A stretch of DNA of 19,284 nucleotides, from positions 1 to 19,284 of the forward strand of contig SKIC01000163.1 of assembly GCA_007116685.1 (NCBI GenBank), written 5' to 3'. The notes beneath the pieces are model-generated. The model saw nothing but the letters and a program-made list of their open reading frames with translations, had not been told where the DNA came from and ran no database searches. This document shows, one piece after another, positions 1 through 8,916 of the stretch. A program made the position numbers and the translations under genes. The DNA comes from Balneolales bacterium. GTDB taxonomy: Bacteria; Bacteroidota; Rhodothermia; Balneolales; Natronogracilivirgulaceae. How positions within the stretch are numbered: the stretch's first letter is position 1; each line of letters opens with the position of its first letter.

Positions 1-2132
1 AGAGTTCGAGAAGCCGCTTCAATTCCATCTGCCAATAATAAAATTCCAGTCTCTTTTGTATTTGGAATTGGCCCGTCGTATCGAAAATCCTCCTCCTGGA
101 TCTCTTGCTCATTTTTGGTATTATTTTTGGCATTTTTGTAGAAAAACTCGATTAGAGATGTGCCATGGTGGGTTCTGATAAAGTTTATAATATCGTCAGG
201 CAATTCTAACTCTTCAGCAATTTTTACTCCGGCGCTCACGTGCTCCTTAATGATTAGCGCACTCATTCTTGGCTTCAACTCTTCATGCTCATTTCTGCCA
301 TGTTGATTTTCAATAAAGTAAGATGGCTTCTGTAACTTACCAATATCGTGATACAGAGCACCTACTCTGGCGAGTAAAGGATTCGCGTTGATTGCCGCAG
401 CCGCAGCTTCGGTCATATTGGCAACCTGCAAACTGTGATGAAAACTACCGGGAGCCTCCGTCATCATACGCTTTAGAATAGGCTGATTTGTATCGCTTAA
501 TTCCAGAAGAGTCACATCTGTAGTAACTTTAAATGTCTTCTCAATGAGTAGAATAAGTGGATAAGTAAGCCAAATGCCTATTGCATTTCCAGCCAGATAC
601 ATACCATTTTCTAATAAGGCATTCCAAGCACCAACCTTAGTCAATGTAAATCCAAATAAGACCAGTATATATGATCCAAATACCAGAGCCGGGGTAAACA
701 AGTAAAACTGGCTTCTGTTTTTAATATCCCTTACCGAATATACACCCATACTACACGCAACAATAGTAGCTACTATAAATTCAAAGTTATTGCCATACAT
801 CAATCCAGCAAAAACCGCTAAGGTTAAAGTGGTCATCAAACCCACACGGCTATCGAAAATAATGGTTAGAATTATGGGAGCTATCGCAATGGGCGCTAAC
901 CAAATTGAAACATTTTCTATACGAACCAAAAATGCGGCACTGATTATTATGAGAACCTGTATCAAGAATACCAGCAAAAACATGCTATTAGAATTGTAAA
1001 TCGATCTTCGATACAAATAGATGTACATAAAAAAGGTCAGAAAAACGGCAATGATGATTATGCTTTCGCCGATTATCATTTGCCAAATTTCGAGATCACT
1101 TTTACGATCAGCACGAGCAAATGCCATGCTTTGCAGCATATTATAACGCTCTTGCGTGATGATATCTCCTCTTCTGATAATTACCTGTCCGGCAGCTACT
1201 GCACCTTTTGTTGGAGATATTTCGCTAATGGCTTCATTTATTCTGGCTTGTGTTTCGTCTTCGCGATAAATAAAGTTTGGTTCAATAACCAAACTAAACA
1301 TTTGTGTACCAGTAACAGCAGCATCTTGGCCAAAACTTCGATTCATCTGGGTTCTGGCATATTCTCTCGCTTCCCGTCCATCCCGAACATTAGCAGCCGC
1401 AAAACTCCTTTCTGTTCGGTCTCTGGTATTCCGAACGGTAATTTCATCAGTAGTTAAGTAATCTTTCGGAGTGTTTATGATACCATCCCGCAATAATTGC
1501 TCAACGAGATTCTCTAGTCGCAAACGTATATCAATACCTATAAATCTAGGGTTTGAAATGGGCTCGTCATATTCCTGAGCAATTCTGATTTCGCTGTAAT
1601 TTTCTAATAATGCGCGCCAACCATTTTCGTCCAAACCTACGGCAGATTGATTTCTGGCATTCACAAAACGAAGAGAATCTTCTTGTACATTTGAACCATT
1701 TTCAATTTTGGCAATTTGCCAGACTGCATAACTCTCTACTACCGGCTGAATATTTCTGAATAAGGAATCGACACGGTTTTCAATGCGGATGGCTGAACGG
1801 TGGTCTACATGATATATAGGCGGTGTTAACCTCTGAATTTCTTCTCTTTCCCGATCGATTTCCTCACTTTCCTTTAACAAACTGAATGTGAACGGAGCTA
1901 CAACATCATCATCTCTCCAGGGCTCTCCCATCTTTATCGATAAATCCTGAACAGTGGTACGCGGATAGAATGAAATTACGATACTCAAAAAAACCAGAGA
2001 GACAAGAATTTTAAAACCGTTCTCTTTGATGATTTGAACATACTTGTTTTTTGGAGGCTTCTTTTTGTCAAAAGAAATGGGACTTGCTCCCTTTTTTTTT
2101 CTGCTCAATCCGAATGTTTCGAGGATTCCCAT
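1..2132 (-). CDS. pgpH: 7TM-HD family c-di-AMP phosphodiesterase (PgpH-like), 3' end cut by window edge
   Basis: The frame is open from the ATG at 2130-2132 to the left edge (710 codons), so the C-terminus is missing. In order, the translation shows a Lys-rich cytoplasmic N-terminus, one membrane segment near residues 38-52, a large extracytoplasmic region to about residue 345, a run of about seven hydrophobic segments (roughly 350-530), then an HD phosphohydrolase domain. Diagnostic motifs are SFHHSLQVANMTEAA near residue 562, ALYHDIGK near 596 and RTHHGTSLIEFFY near 654. The family's characterised member, Listeria PgpH, hydrolyses the second messenger c-di-AMP, and the motif set fits that group closely. 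The gene begins 14 nt after the symporter stop codon and is probably the last visible gene of the rodZ-ligA-STAS-symporter operon. The family call is firm; the substrate is inferred from family. No diadenylate cyclase is in the window. Confidence 0.9.
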   Translation of the reverse strand, partial: MGILETFGLSRKKKGASPISFDKKKPPKNKYVQIIKENGFKILVSLVFLSIVISFYPRTTVQDLSIKMGEPWRDDDVVAPFTFSLLKESEEIDREREEIQRLTPPIYHVDHRSAIRIENRVDSLFRNIQPVVESYAVWQIAKIENGSNVQEDSLRFVNARNQSAVGLDENGWRALLENYSEIRIAQEYDEPISNPRFIGIDIRLRLENLVEQLLRDGIINTPKDYLTTDEITVRNTRDRTERSFAAANVRDGREAREYARTQMNRSFGQDAAVTGTQMFSLVIEPNFIYREDETQARINEAISEISPTKGAVAAGQVIIRRGDIITQERYNMLQSMAFARADRKSDLEIWQMIIGESIIIIAVFLTFFMYIYLYRRSIYNSNSMFLLVFLIQVLIIISAAFLVRIENVSIWLAPIAIAPIILTIIFDSRVGLMTTLTLAVFAGLMYGNNFEFIVATIVACSMGVYSVRDIKNRSQFYLFTPALVFGSYILVLFGFTLTKVGAWNALLENGMYLAGNAIGIWLTYPLILLIEKTFKVTTDVTLLELSDTNQPILKRMMTEAPGSFHHSLQVANMTEAAAAAINANPLLARVGALYHDIGKLQKPSYFIENQHGRNEHEELKPRMSALIIKEHVSAGVKIAEELELPDDIINFIRTHHGTSLIEFFYKNAKNNTKNEQEIQEEDFRYDGPIPNTKETGILLLADGIEAASRT

Positions 2133-2146
2133 TGAATTATATATGA

Positions 2147-3583
2147 TTATTTAGATTCAGAGAAAAGATAACGCATTGTCTGATGTGTTATGAGTGCCCC
2201 AATATAAAAAATTATTACACCGCATAATGTGTACCAGGGCCAGGCCAGACTGGTTGTGAAAATAATTAAGGTCATCAAGGTTACACAGGATATTAAACCA
2301 ACGATGGTACTGAGCCTACTGAAATCTGTGTAACGACCAATTAGAAATGACCCCAGTAATCCTCCATAGGTAAAGCCGGCAATTCCCAACCCAAGTTCTA
2401 TTATTGGATTTTCTGTGCTCGAAAAACTCACCGCAAATAAAAAGAACACAAAAGTCCATATCACCATGAAAATTCTTGAAATTTTTAGTGCATCAGGACG
2501 CTCAGCTAACTTTGGAAATACGTCGAATAAGGTAGTTGACGACAATGCTGACAACGAACTACTAAGCGTGCTCATTGCCGCAGCAAACAGCCCTGCTATT
2601 ATTAAACCTGCCATGCCAGCTGGCAAATAATTATGAACAAAATGGAGTAAAATCTCATCCGGATTCTCCAATCCCAATTCTGCTACAGACTGTCCATCAA
2701 AAAACACATACAAAAACATTCCTACCATCAGGAATAATGCGAATTGCAGAAATACAAAAACACTACTCCAGTTAATTGCCTTTTTAGCATCAGAGAGTGT
2801 AGAACAGGCCATCAAACGCTGAACCATTAAATGGTCTGTGCCATGAGAAGCCATCGACAAAAACATACCCCCAATAAACGCAGTAATAATATTGTAAGGA
2901 GCACTATAGATTACAGCCCAGCTCTCCGGCCAGGTAATTATGGATGTCTTTCCTTCTGCTACAAGAGTTGCCCAAAAAGGTTCCGTTAAACCCGAATAGA
3001 TATATGCAATTACATAAAGCCCACCAACTACATACACTACCATTTGCAATACATCTATCCAGATTACAGATTTGAGTCCCCCATAGAAAGTATATGCTAA
3101 AGTGAGAACCGCGATAATCAGAATTGAAACCGGATAACTTAGACCAGTAATGATATAAATAGGAATGGCAGCAGCAAATAAGCGAACTCCATCGGCAAGG
3201 AGCCTGGTAATTAGGAAAAGAATAGAGATTAAACGCTGATAACCGGCTCCGAATCGCTCTTTGAAGAAAGTGTATGCCGTGAGTTGCTCTCCACTAAAAT
3301 AGGACGGCAGAATAAATCGTGAGACCAGATATCTTCCCGCCATATACCCAAAAACAATCTGCAAAAAGCCAAGTGTACCACCGTAGGCTACTGCAGGAAT
3401 AGAAATAACGGTTAGCAAACTGGTTTCGGTAGCAACTACTGAAAATGAAGCCGCCCACCAAGGTATATTTTCACCCGCTTTGAAGTATGCTCTAGTAGAA
3501 CCGGGTTTTCCACCGGCAACGACGCCTATTACCACGCAAAGTAGTAAATAGCCGACTATTACTAACCAATCTAACAAAAGCAT
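2147..3583 (-). CDS. Sodium:solute symporter (SSS family)
   Basis: This 478-residue protein is almost wholly hydrophobic, with about 13 predicted membrane helices, the usual length and topology of the SSS/SLC5 family. The family signature region is visible as YGGLKSVIWIDVLQ around residues 167-180, followed by a long run of membrane segments and a glycine-rich segment (GLGIAGFTYGGLLGSFLIGR) near residue 400. The N-terminus, LDWLVIVGYLLLCVVIG, is typical of the family's first helix. It would import an organic solute or ion driven by sodium, but the sequence does not reveal the substrate. Its ATG lies one base after the stop of the STAS gene (TAA-T-ATG), which implies translational coupling. 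No clear Shine-Dalgarno sequence precedes it. Confidence 0.93.
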   Translation of the reverse strand: MLLLDWLVIVGYLLLCVVIGVVAGGKPGSTRAYFKAGENIPWWAASFSVVATETSLLTVISIPAVAYGGTLGFLQIVFGYMAGRYLVSRFILPSYFSGEQLTAYTFFKERFGAGYQRLISILFLITRLLADGVRLFAAAIPIYIITGLSYPVSILIIAVLTLAYTFYGGLKSVIWIDVLQMVVYVVGGLYVIAYIYSGLTEPFWATLVAEGKTSIITWPESWAVIYSAPYNIITAFIGGMFLSMASHGTDHLMVQRLMACSTLSDAKKAINWSSVFVFLQFALFLMVGMFLYVFFDGQSVAELGLENPDEILLHFVHNYLPAGMAGLIIAGLFAAAMSTLSSSLSALSSTTLFDVFPKLAERPDALKISRIFMVIWTFVFFLFAVSFSSTENPIIELGLGIAGFTYGGLLGSFLIGRYTDFSRLSTIVGLISCVTLMTLIIFTTSLAWPWYTLCGVIIFYIGALITHQTMRYLFSESK

Positions 3584-3584
3584 A

Positions 3585-3941
3585 TTAGGCTTGGCCTAAT
3601 TCTGCTAGTAATTCTACGGCAGACTCTCTGTTAGTGGCAATATTAAAAACAGACTGAAGCTGCGAAATTTCAATTAATTTATTCACTTTATCGGTGAGAC
3701 CACATAAAACCAAATTTCGGTCTGAATCTCTGTACAAACGTTGCGCCATTAATAATGCACTTAATCCACTTGAGTCAGCGAAGGTGACGGTGCTCAAATC
3801 CAAAACCAAATCGCCATGTTCACTGGAATTAGCGAGTAGAATAACCTGACTTTTCAAATCTGGTGCAACTTTAGAGTCCATTCTTTCGGTTTTCAGGCTC
3901 AACACCGTGTACGAATCATCTTGTTCTATTTCGAATTTCAT
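3585..3941 (-). CDS. STAS-domain anti-sigma factor antagonist
   Basis: This 118-residue protein consists of a single STAS domain. The phosphorylation loop is VTFADSSGLSALLMAQ, with Asp56-Ser57-Ser58-Gly59. Ser58 corresponds to the serine phosphorylated by the partner anti-sigma kinase in SpoIIAA/RsbV-type proteins. In that family the unphosphorylated antagonist binds a kinase/anti-sigma factor and releases a sigma factor, or acts in a wider partner-switching circuit. No GHKL kinase, PP2C phosphatase or sigma factor is in the window, so its partners lie elsewhere or it controls something else. It sits 64 nt downstream of ligA and one base before the sodium symporter gene, which makes a functional link with the symporter possible but unproven. 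Confidence 0.9.
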   Translation of the reverse strand: MKFEIEQDDSYTVLSLKTERMDSKVAPDLKSQVILLANSSEHGDLVLDLSTVTFADSSGLSALLMAQRLYRDSDRNLVLCGLTDKVNKLIEISQLQSVFNIATNRESAVELLAELGQA

Positions 3942-4005
3942 ACCGCTTTGGTTTGGTTAAAGGATTTTGATTTAATTGCCTTATGATTTTAGCATCCGTC
4001 TTAAT

Positions 4006-6003
4006 CTACTGATGATTGAGCATTTCAAAAAGCATTTCTTCACTAATTATTGCAATGCCTAATTTCTCAGCTTTCTGGAGTTTACTTCCTGCTTCTTCGC
4101 CTGCCAATAGCATATCAGTATTTTTGCTAACTGAGCCCGTAACTTTACCTCCATGTTCTTCTATCAGAGCTTTGGCCTCGTTTCTTTTAAGAATTGGCAG
4201 CGTACCCGTAATTACAAATGTTTTTCCTTCCAGACTATCGCCTGCTTTTTCTTTCTCTTCTGCCTCCATGGCTAAGCCAAAACCTTTCAAACGCTCAACC
4301 AATCGAAGATTTTTGGCATCATCAAGAAAAAACCTAACAGATTCGGCAATTTTTGGACCGATGGAATCTACAGCAGTTAATTCCTCCTCAGAGGCCTCAA
4401 TTAAGGCTGTCATTGAAGAAAATGCTCTCGCCAAATCCCGGGCTACAGTGGTTCCAACAAACCGGATGCCAAGCGCATACAAAACCCTGTCAAAGGGTTG
4501 TCTTTTGCTGTTTGCGATTGAATCAATGAGATTTTGAGCACTTTTTTCGCCCATCCTTTCCAGTGGAATCAATTGCTCGAGTTCCAATTCGTATAAATCT
4601 GTGAAATCAGAAATGAGATTTTCTGTTACGAGTTGATCCACAATAGCCTCACCCAGACCGTCTATATCAAGAGCATCACGGGAAGCAAAATGCTGAATAC
4701 GACTCCTCATCTGTGGCGGACACTGAATATTTACGCATCTCCATGCCACTTCGCCCGGTAAACGCACTAATTTCTCAGAGCAAGCAGGACATTCTTTCGG
4801 AAATACATAGGGTTGGCTGCGGGTTGGGTTTTCCTTATCTAAAACCTCAACAACCTGAGGAATAATTTCTCCGGCTTTTTCTATCGTTACCTGGTCTCCA
4901 ATACGAATATCCTTGCGTTCTATTTCGTCCTGATTGTGCAAAGAAGCACGCTTCACAGTAGTTCCAGCCAACAATACCGGCTCTAATTCAGCAACGGGAG
5001 TAATGCTACCCAAACGGCCAACCTGCAAGGTAATATCATTCAGACGTGTTACGGCTCGTTCCGCTTCAAATTTATAGGCAACAGCCCATCTGGGTGCTTT
5101 GGCTGTTTGTCCCAATTCATCACGAAAGCGATCTTCATTGACTTTTACCACCACCCCATCGGTTTCAAAAGGGTAACTATTGCGGGATTGATCCCATTTG
5201 TCAATTAATTGGTGAACTTCTTCAATGGAATCGCACTTCTGGCGATGTTCGCAAACGGGAAAACCCATTTTTTCGAGCATGTCCAGTTTTTCTGATTGTG
5301 CCATTTTTGAATTGCCGTCTATCAAAAAATCATAGGTAAAAAAACGAATAGGACGAGTAGCTACTATTTTTGAGTCTTGCAATTTCAATGTACCGGCAGT
5401 GGCATTTCTTGGATTTGCAAATGTAGCATCTCCCGCTTCTTCCCGCTTTCGATTCATTTCAGCAAAAGCATCACGTTCCATATACGCTTCGCCACGAATC
5501 TCCATGATTTCCGCAACCGTTTGCTCCACTCGCAAAGGAATATCTTTTACAGTTTTGATATTATTCGTGATGTCGTCCCCTTTGCTGCCATCTCCTCTAG
5601 TGGCACCAAGCACCAAAGTTCCATTCTCATAGCGAAGCCTGATTGCCATACCATCGTATTTGAGCTCCACCATATACGTAAAATCGCTATGGCCCAGACT
5701 TTCCCGTACTCTCCGGTCAAATTCATCAACTTCGTCGTGATTATACGTATTGGATAAGCTCAACATGGGAACCGGATGCGATACGGTCTCGAAGTTTTTT
5801 GTAGGCGCTCCTCCTACTCTTTGGGATGGCGAATCTGGTGTTTCTAATTCGAACTTCTCTTCCAGATTGATCAACTCCTGCATAAGCTGATCATACTCTT
5901 TGTCGGATATTTCTGATTGGGCTTCTTGATAATATAAATAATCAGCGCGACGAAGAGTTTTGCGCAATTCAGTTACTCGCTGCAGAGCCTGATTTTTATC
6001 CAT
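4006..6003 (-). CDS. ligA: NAD-dependent DNA ligase LigA
   Basis: At 665 residues this is a full-length bacterial LigA, the enzyme that seals nicks in replication and repair using NAD+. All domains are present in order. The Ia region (1-70) carries the DYLYYQ motif and is followed by the nucleotidyltransferase domain with catalytic Lys115 in ELKYDG. The OB fold contains QVGRLGSITPVAELEPV (327-343). The zinc finger has Cys405, Cys408, Cys423 and Cys428. Helix-hairpin-helix repeats run from about 445 to 580 (DALDIDGLG and DSIGPKIAESV), and a C-terminal BRCT domain from about 588 contains KTFVITGTL. The start ATG lies 11 nt after the RodZ-like stop codon, consistent with one transcript. No key residue is missing. 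Confidence 0.98.
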   Translation of the reverse strand: MDKNQALQRVTELRKTLRRADYLYYQEAQSEISDKEYDQLMQELINLEEKFELETPDSPSQRVGGAPTKNFETVSHPVPMLSLSNTYNHDEVDEFDRRVRESLGHSDFTYMVELKYDGMAIRLRYENGTLVLGATRGDGSKGDDITNNIKTVKDIPLRVEQTVAEIMEIRGEAYMERDAFAEMNRKREEAGDATFANPRNATAGTLKLQDSKIVATRPIRFFTYDFLIDGNSKMAQSEKLDMLEKMGFPVCEHRQKCDSIEEVHQLIDKWDQSRNSYPFETDGVVVKVNEDRFRDELGQTAKAPRWAVAYKFEAERAVTRLNDITLQVGRLGSITPVAELEPVLLAGTTVKRASLHNQDEIERKDIRIGDQVTIEKAGEIIPQVVEVLDKENPTRSQPYVFPKECPACSEKLVRLPGEVAWRCVNIQCPPQMRSRIQHFASRDALDIDGLGEAIVDQLVTENLISDFTDLYELELEQLIPLERMGEKSAQNLIDSIANSKRQPFDRVLYALGIRFVGTTVARDLARAFSSMTALIEASEEELTAVDSIGPKIAESVRFFLDDAKNLRLVERLKGFGLAMEAEEKEKAGDSLEGKTFVITGTLPILKRNEAKALIEEHGGKVTGSVSKNTDMLLAGEEAGSKLQKAEKLGIAIISEEMLFEMLNHQ

Positions 6004-6014
6004 AAGTGATTTTT

Positions 6015-7313
6015 CTAAGGTCGATTAATTACAGAAGACGGCATAGTGTAATCTACATCCTGCTCAGTTGCAGGAGTTGCCCATCTTTCTTCTTCCTCAA
6101 AAAAAGCTCTCGGTATAGAAACCGTTCTGTTTTCACCAAAAAAGTCCATGAAATTTTCAACTTTATGACCATTAAATAATATGGTCATTCTACTAAATTG
6201 GCCTCTGATGTTAATTTCTTCAGTAAAATTTATTTTCATGGCAACCCCCTGCTCTATCCAATAGGGCAGGTTTGCCGTTCCATTAGACATACCTACAAAA
6301 AAGGGCTCTAAACGACCATTTTCTGCATATACTAAAACCTGAAGTTGCTGACGATCTTCTATAGCATCTGTGCCATGCATAACTAGATCAGCCATCGTTA
6401 CTATTTCTTCAGTTGCCGGTTCTTCAGTTACAGGCACCTCTGGTTCTGGCTCAGGCTCTGGCTGAACTTGTTGCACTGGAGGAGCAACAGGAGCAGTAGC
6501 ATCTTCCGTAGCTTCGTCAGGCATTATCGTAGAAGTTAATGTATCAGCCGGTACAGGTTCTGCAGGTGTGGGTGCTATCGTTTCTTGTTGCGGAATTTCA
6601 TCCACCAACAAATCATCCGGGCTTACTTCACTGTCTGTAATCCACACAATTGCAATAACCAAAGCAATAACAACAGCTACCGAGATAATAATCACGCTTT
6701 TTGAATTGCCACCTAGTACCGTTCCTTTTTTTACCATGTGCGCCCAATCAACCTTTTTAGCTGTTTCCGCACTTTCTGACATTGCAGTAGAAGTTTGTTG
6801 TGTACGAATAGCCTCCTCATCTTCCTCTTCAATATCTCTCATTGATTTTTCCTGAGGAGTGTTAAAGTTTTCGGGCGTAAAAAACTTTTTACGCTGCTGT
6901 TCCTTGGGTGGACTAACTTCATTTGGCGCTTCCTCTTCGGGTTCGGGTTCGTCTCCCAATTGTTCCTGAGGGTTTTTGGACGTGTCTGTGATCAACGTTT
7001 TTTTCTCTGTCTCGTCAGCTGACTTCTCTAAATTCTCAGGAGAGTATTTTTCGCCAAGGAAACCATCATAAGAATCATTAGAAACAGCATCTAAGGCCTT
7101 AAGAATATCATTTTCATTAATTTTTAAAGCTTTGGCATAAGTTCTGATGAAACTCCGCAAATACACCTGATTGCTTTCAAAATTTGCGAAAATAGTACCA
7201 TTTTCAATTTGCTCAATTATGTGCACCGGAATTCTTGAGGTCTCAAAAACATCTTTGATGCTCTTTTTCTGTCCTTTTCTGATCGCGACGAGGTCATTTG
7301 AAAATGTGGCCAT
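6015..7313 (-). CDS. RodZ-like membrane-anchored helix-turn-helix protein
   Basis: This 432-residue protein has the RodZ layout: a cytoplasmic Xre-type helix-turn-helix at 1-75 (NDLVAIRKGQKKSIKDVFE, then VYLRSFIRTYAKALKI), a charged linker, one membrane helix at about 206-226, and a Pro/Glu-rich extracytoplasmic linker (about 230-315). It ends in a beta-rich C-terminal domain (about 325-415) resembling the DUF4115 domain of RodZ proteins. RodZ links the MreB cytoskeleton to the cell-wall elongation machinery. Whether this one does so is inferred from architecture, since mreBCD is not in the window. It heads the leftward operon, with the divergent flippase gene 157 nt away. The linker contains short EPEPEPE-type repeats. 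The symbol is left empty because low-complexity linkers make orthology uncertain. Confidence 0.8.
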   Translation of the reverse strand: MATFSNDLVAIRKGQKKSIKDVFETSRIPVHIIEQIENGTIFANFESNQVYLRSFIRTYAKALKINENDILKALDAVSNDSYDGFLGEKYSPENLEKSADETEKKTLITDTSKNPQEQLGDEPEPEEEAPNEVSPPKEQQRKKFFTPENFNTPQEKSMRDIEEEDEEAIRTQQTSTAMSESAETAKKVDWAHMVKKGTVLGGNSKSVIIISVAVVIALVIAIVWITDSEVSPDDLLVDEIPQQETIAPTPAEPVPADTLTSTIMPDEATEDATAPVAPPVQQVQPEPEPEPEVPVTEEPATEEIVTMADLVMHGTDAIEDRQQLQVLVYAENGRLEPFFVGMSNGTANLPYWIEQGVAMKINFTEEINIRGQFSRMTILFNGHKVENFMDFFGENRTVSIPRAFFEEEERWATPATEQDVDYTMPSSVINRP

Positions 7314-7470
7314 GATTATCTAATCTTCTGAATTGATGCGTTTGAAATTGGCTAATTTGACTAAAAAGTGTAAAATAACTCAAGTCATCAATTTCCCCAA
7401 CTTATAACATCGGGAATATTCATTCTGTTGAGGTTTTTTCAAGCTTTTACGGAACCTAAGTACAGCATTC
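7314..7470. promoter_or_regulatory. Divergent intergenic region between rodZ-like and flippase genes
   Basis: These 157 nt separate two divergently transcribed operons and must hold promoters for both. The best plus-strand candidate is TTGGCT (7348-7353), a 17-nt spacer and TAAAAT (7371-7376), which would start transcription near 7384 and leave about 85 nt of leader. No convincing minus-strand promoter was found: TTGAGT is present but its -10 partner is poor. The Bacteroidota-type TAnnTTTG box was not seen at good spacing. The existence of promoters here is likely from gene layout, but the exact boxes are a guess. Confidence 0.35.
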
Positions 7471-8916
7471 TTGGATTATATCAGATCTATCTTATTAAAC
7501 TTTAGTGGATTTACGAAACGCGTTGGCGCTATGACAGCGGCTCGCTCTGTAAGTTTGCTTGGCGCATTATTGGTGATGATGGTACTAACCCGAATTCTGG
7601 ATGAAGCAGAATATGGTCAGTATCAAAAACTTTGGCTGCTTTTTACAGTGCTTAGTCCGGGGATTATCAACACGGCTGTGCAAACGCTTTATTACAGGGG
7701 AGGTTCAGAGAGTGACGGCAATCCATTCTGGGTAACAACATTATTTGTCTGTATTTCTGGTTTCGTCATTTCCGTATTCACATACTTTGCATCAGCTGAG
7801 ATTGCCCAAGTGTTAAATGCACCTGACCTGGCTCTGGCATTTCAGCATTTTGCTGTTTACATGTTTTTTGCCACTATTGCCGGAATTGGTGAACCCATTT
7901 TTATTCTAATAGAGAGGAAAAAATGGTTATTAGGCTACAATATCATTTATAATCTGATTGACGCCTCCTTGGTAATCATTCCCTTTCTTATGGGATATCC
8001 TCTTGAGCAGGTAATTCTTTTCATGATTGCGGGACCGGCATTGCGTTCTGCCTTCTTGCTAACTATCACATATTTTCATGCTCCTGAAATTTCTAGAAAC
8101 AGGTTTTCTGAGGAAATTTCCGCGTCATGGTCTTATGCCCAAGGAATTATTGTTCTGAGTGTTATCGCTCTGCTGATTTTTGAAGCTGATAAAATAATCG
8201 TTGGTATTTTTATGGACAGCGACGCTGATTTTGCTACTTATGTGGTGGGGGCAAAGAAAATCCCATTCCTAACCGCTTTGATCGCCAGTGTTTCATCGGC
8301 ATTTATTGTGCAATATGCTAAAACCCTTAGTAGCGAAACCCGGGCAGAAGCTATCCCAGCCATTCGACATACAGCCAACAGGCTTTTTATTCTGATTTTG
8401 CCGGCTACGCTGTTTGGTCTTCTTTATTCAGAAGAAATTCTGGTTTTGCTTTTCGAGAAATATGCTCATTCAGCGCCTATTTTCAGGATTTACATACTGG
8501 CAATGATTACCAATATCTTCATTTCTGATACCGTAATTCTAGGAGCAGGACATAGCCATATTACAGCCAGAATTTCCTTTGCTGAACTTCTGCTAAACAT
8601 TGTTTTTAGTATCATTCTGATTATTCCGTTAGGACTGATTGGACCTGCAATAGCAACCGTAATAAGTCGCGTAATTAATGTCTTATTGTGCAACTGGTAT
8701 TGTTCCTACAAATACGGTTTCAGCACTAGTATTTTTTTTCCGGTCGATGGCGCAAAGCGAATAATTTTGGCTTTGATAGTTATTTTAACAGTCTATGGTG
8801 CTGCCATTTTATTAACGGGTAATAATTGGGTTGGCTTTGGTCTTACCGGAGCAACTACTCTTGGAATTACAATCTGGCAAAACAAAAACATCGGGCGAAC
8901 TCAACAAAATGCTTAA
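7471..8916 (+). CDS. Polysaccharide biosynthesis / flippase-like protein (MOP superfamily)
   Basis: This 481-residue integral membrane protein has about 12-14 hydrophobic segments. Its N-terminal pattern (FTKRVGAMTAARSVSLLGALLVMMVLTR, residues 15-42) and RILDEAEYGQYQ motif are typical of Wzx/RfbX-type lipid-linked oligosaccharide flippases. A second conserved half with ILGAGHSHITAR (about 353-364) fits the C-terminal part of the same family. It would move a lipid-linked sugar across the inner membrane, but the cargo cannot be read and no glycosyltransferase lies nearby. The start chosen is TTG at 7471; an ATG at 7531 (residue 21) would cut into the conserved first helix. Its last 8 nt overlap comF, so the two are translationally coupled. 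Confidence 0.85.
   Translation: MDYIRSILLNFSGFTKRVGAMTAARSVSLLGALLVMMVLTRILDEAEYGQYQKLWLLFTVLSPGIINTAVQTLYYRGGSESDGNPFWVTTLFVCISGFVISVFTYFASAEIAQVLNAPDLALAFQHFAVYMFFATIAGIGEPIFILIERKKWLLGYNIIYNLIDASLVIIPFLMGYPLEQVILFMIAGPALRSAFLLTITYFHAPEISRNRFSEEISASWSYAQGIIVLSVIALLIFEADKIIVGIFMDSDADFATYVVGAKKIPFLTALIASVSSAFIVQYAKTLSSETRAEAIPAIRHTANRLFILILPATLFGLLYSEEILVLLFEKYAHSAPIFRIYILAMITNIFISDTVILGAGHSHITARISFAELLLNIVFSIILIIPLGLIGPAIATVISRVINVLLCNWYCSYKYGFSTSIFFPVDGAKRIILALIVILTVYGAAILLTGNNWVGFGLTGATTLGITIWQNKNIGRTQQNA

Noticed and set aside
1080..1457. Plus-strand 125-codon open frame
   Set aside because: It is antisense to the pgpH-like coding sequence, whose family motifs are clear on the other strand, and its translation has no recognisable features.
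4016..4537. Plus-strand 173-codon open frame
   Set aside because: It is antisense to the HhH/BRCT part of ligA; the Ser-rich translation is a typical shadow of the real gene.
8831..8908. Upstream extension of ComF
   Set aside because: The extra 26 residues overlap the flippase coding end and do not resemble ComF N-termini; the ATG at 8909 leads straight into the zinc-ribbon region.
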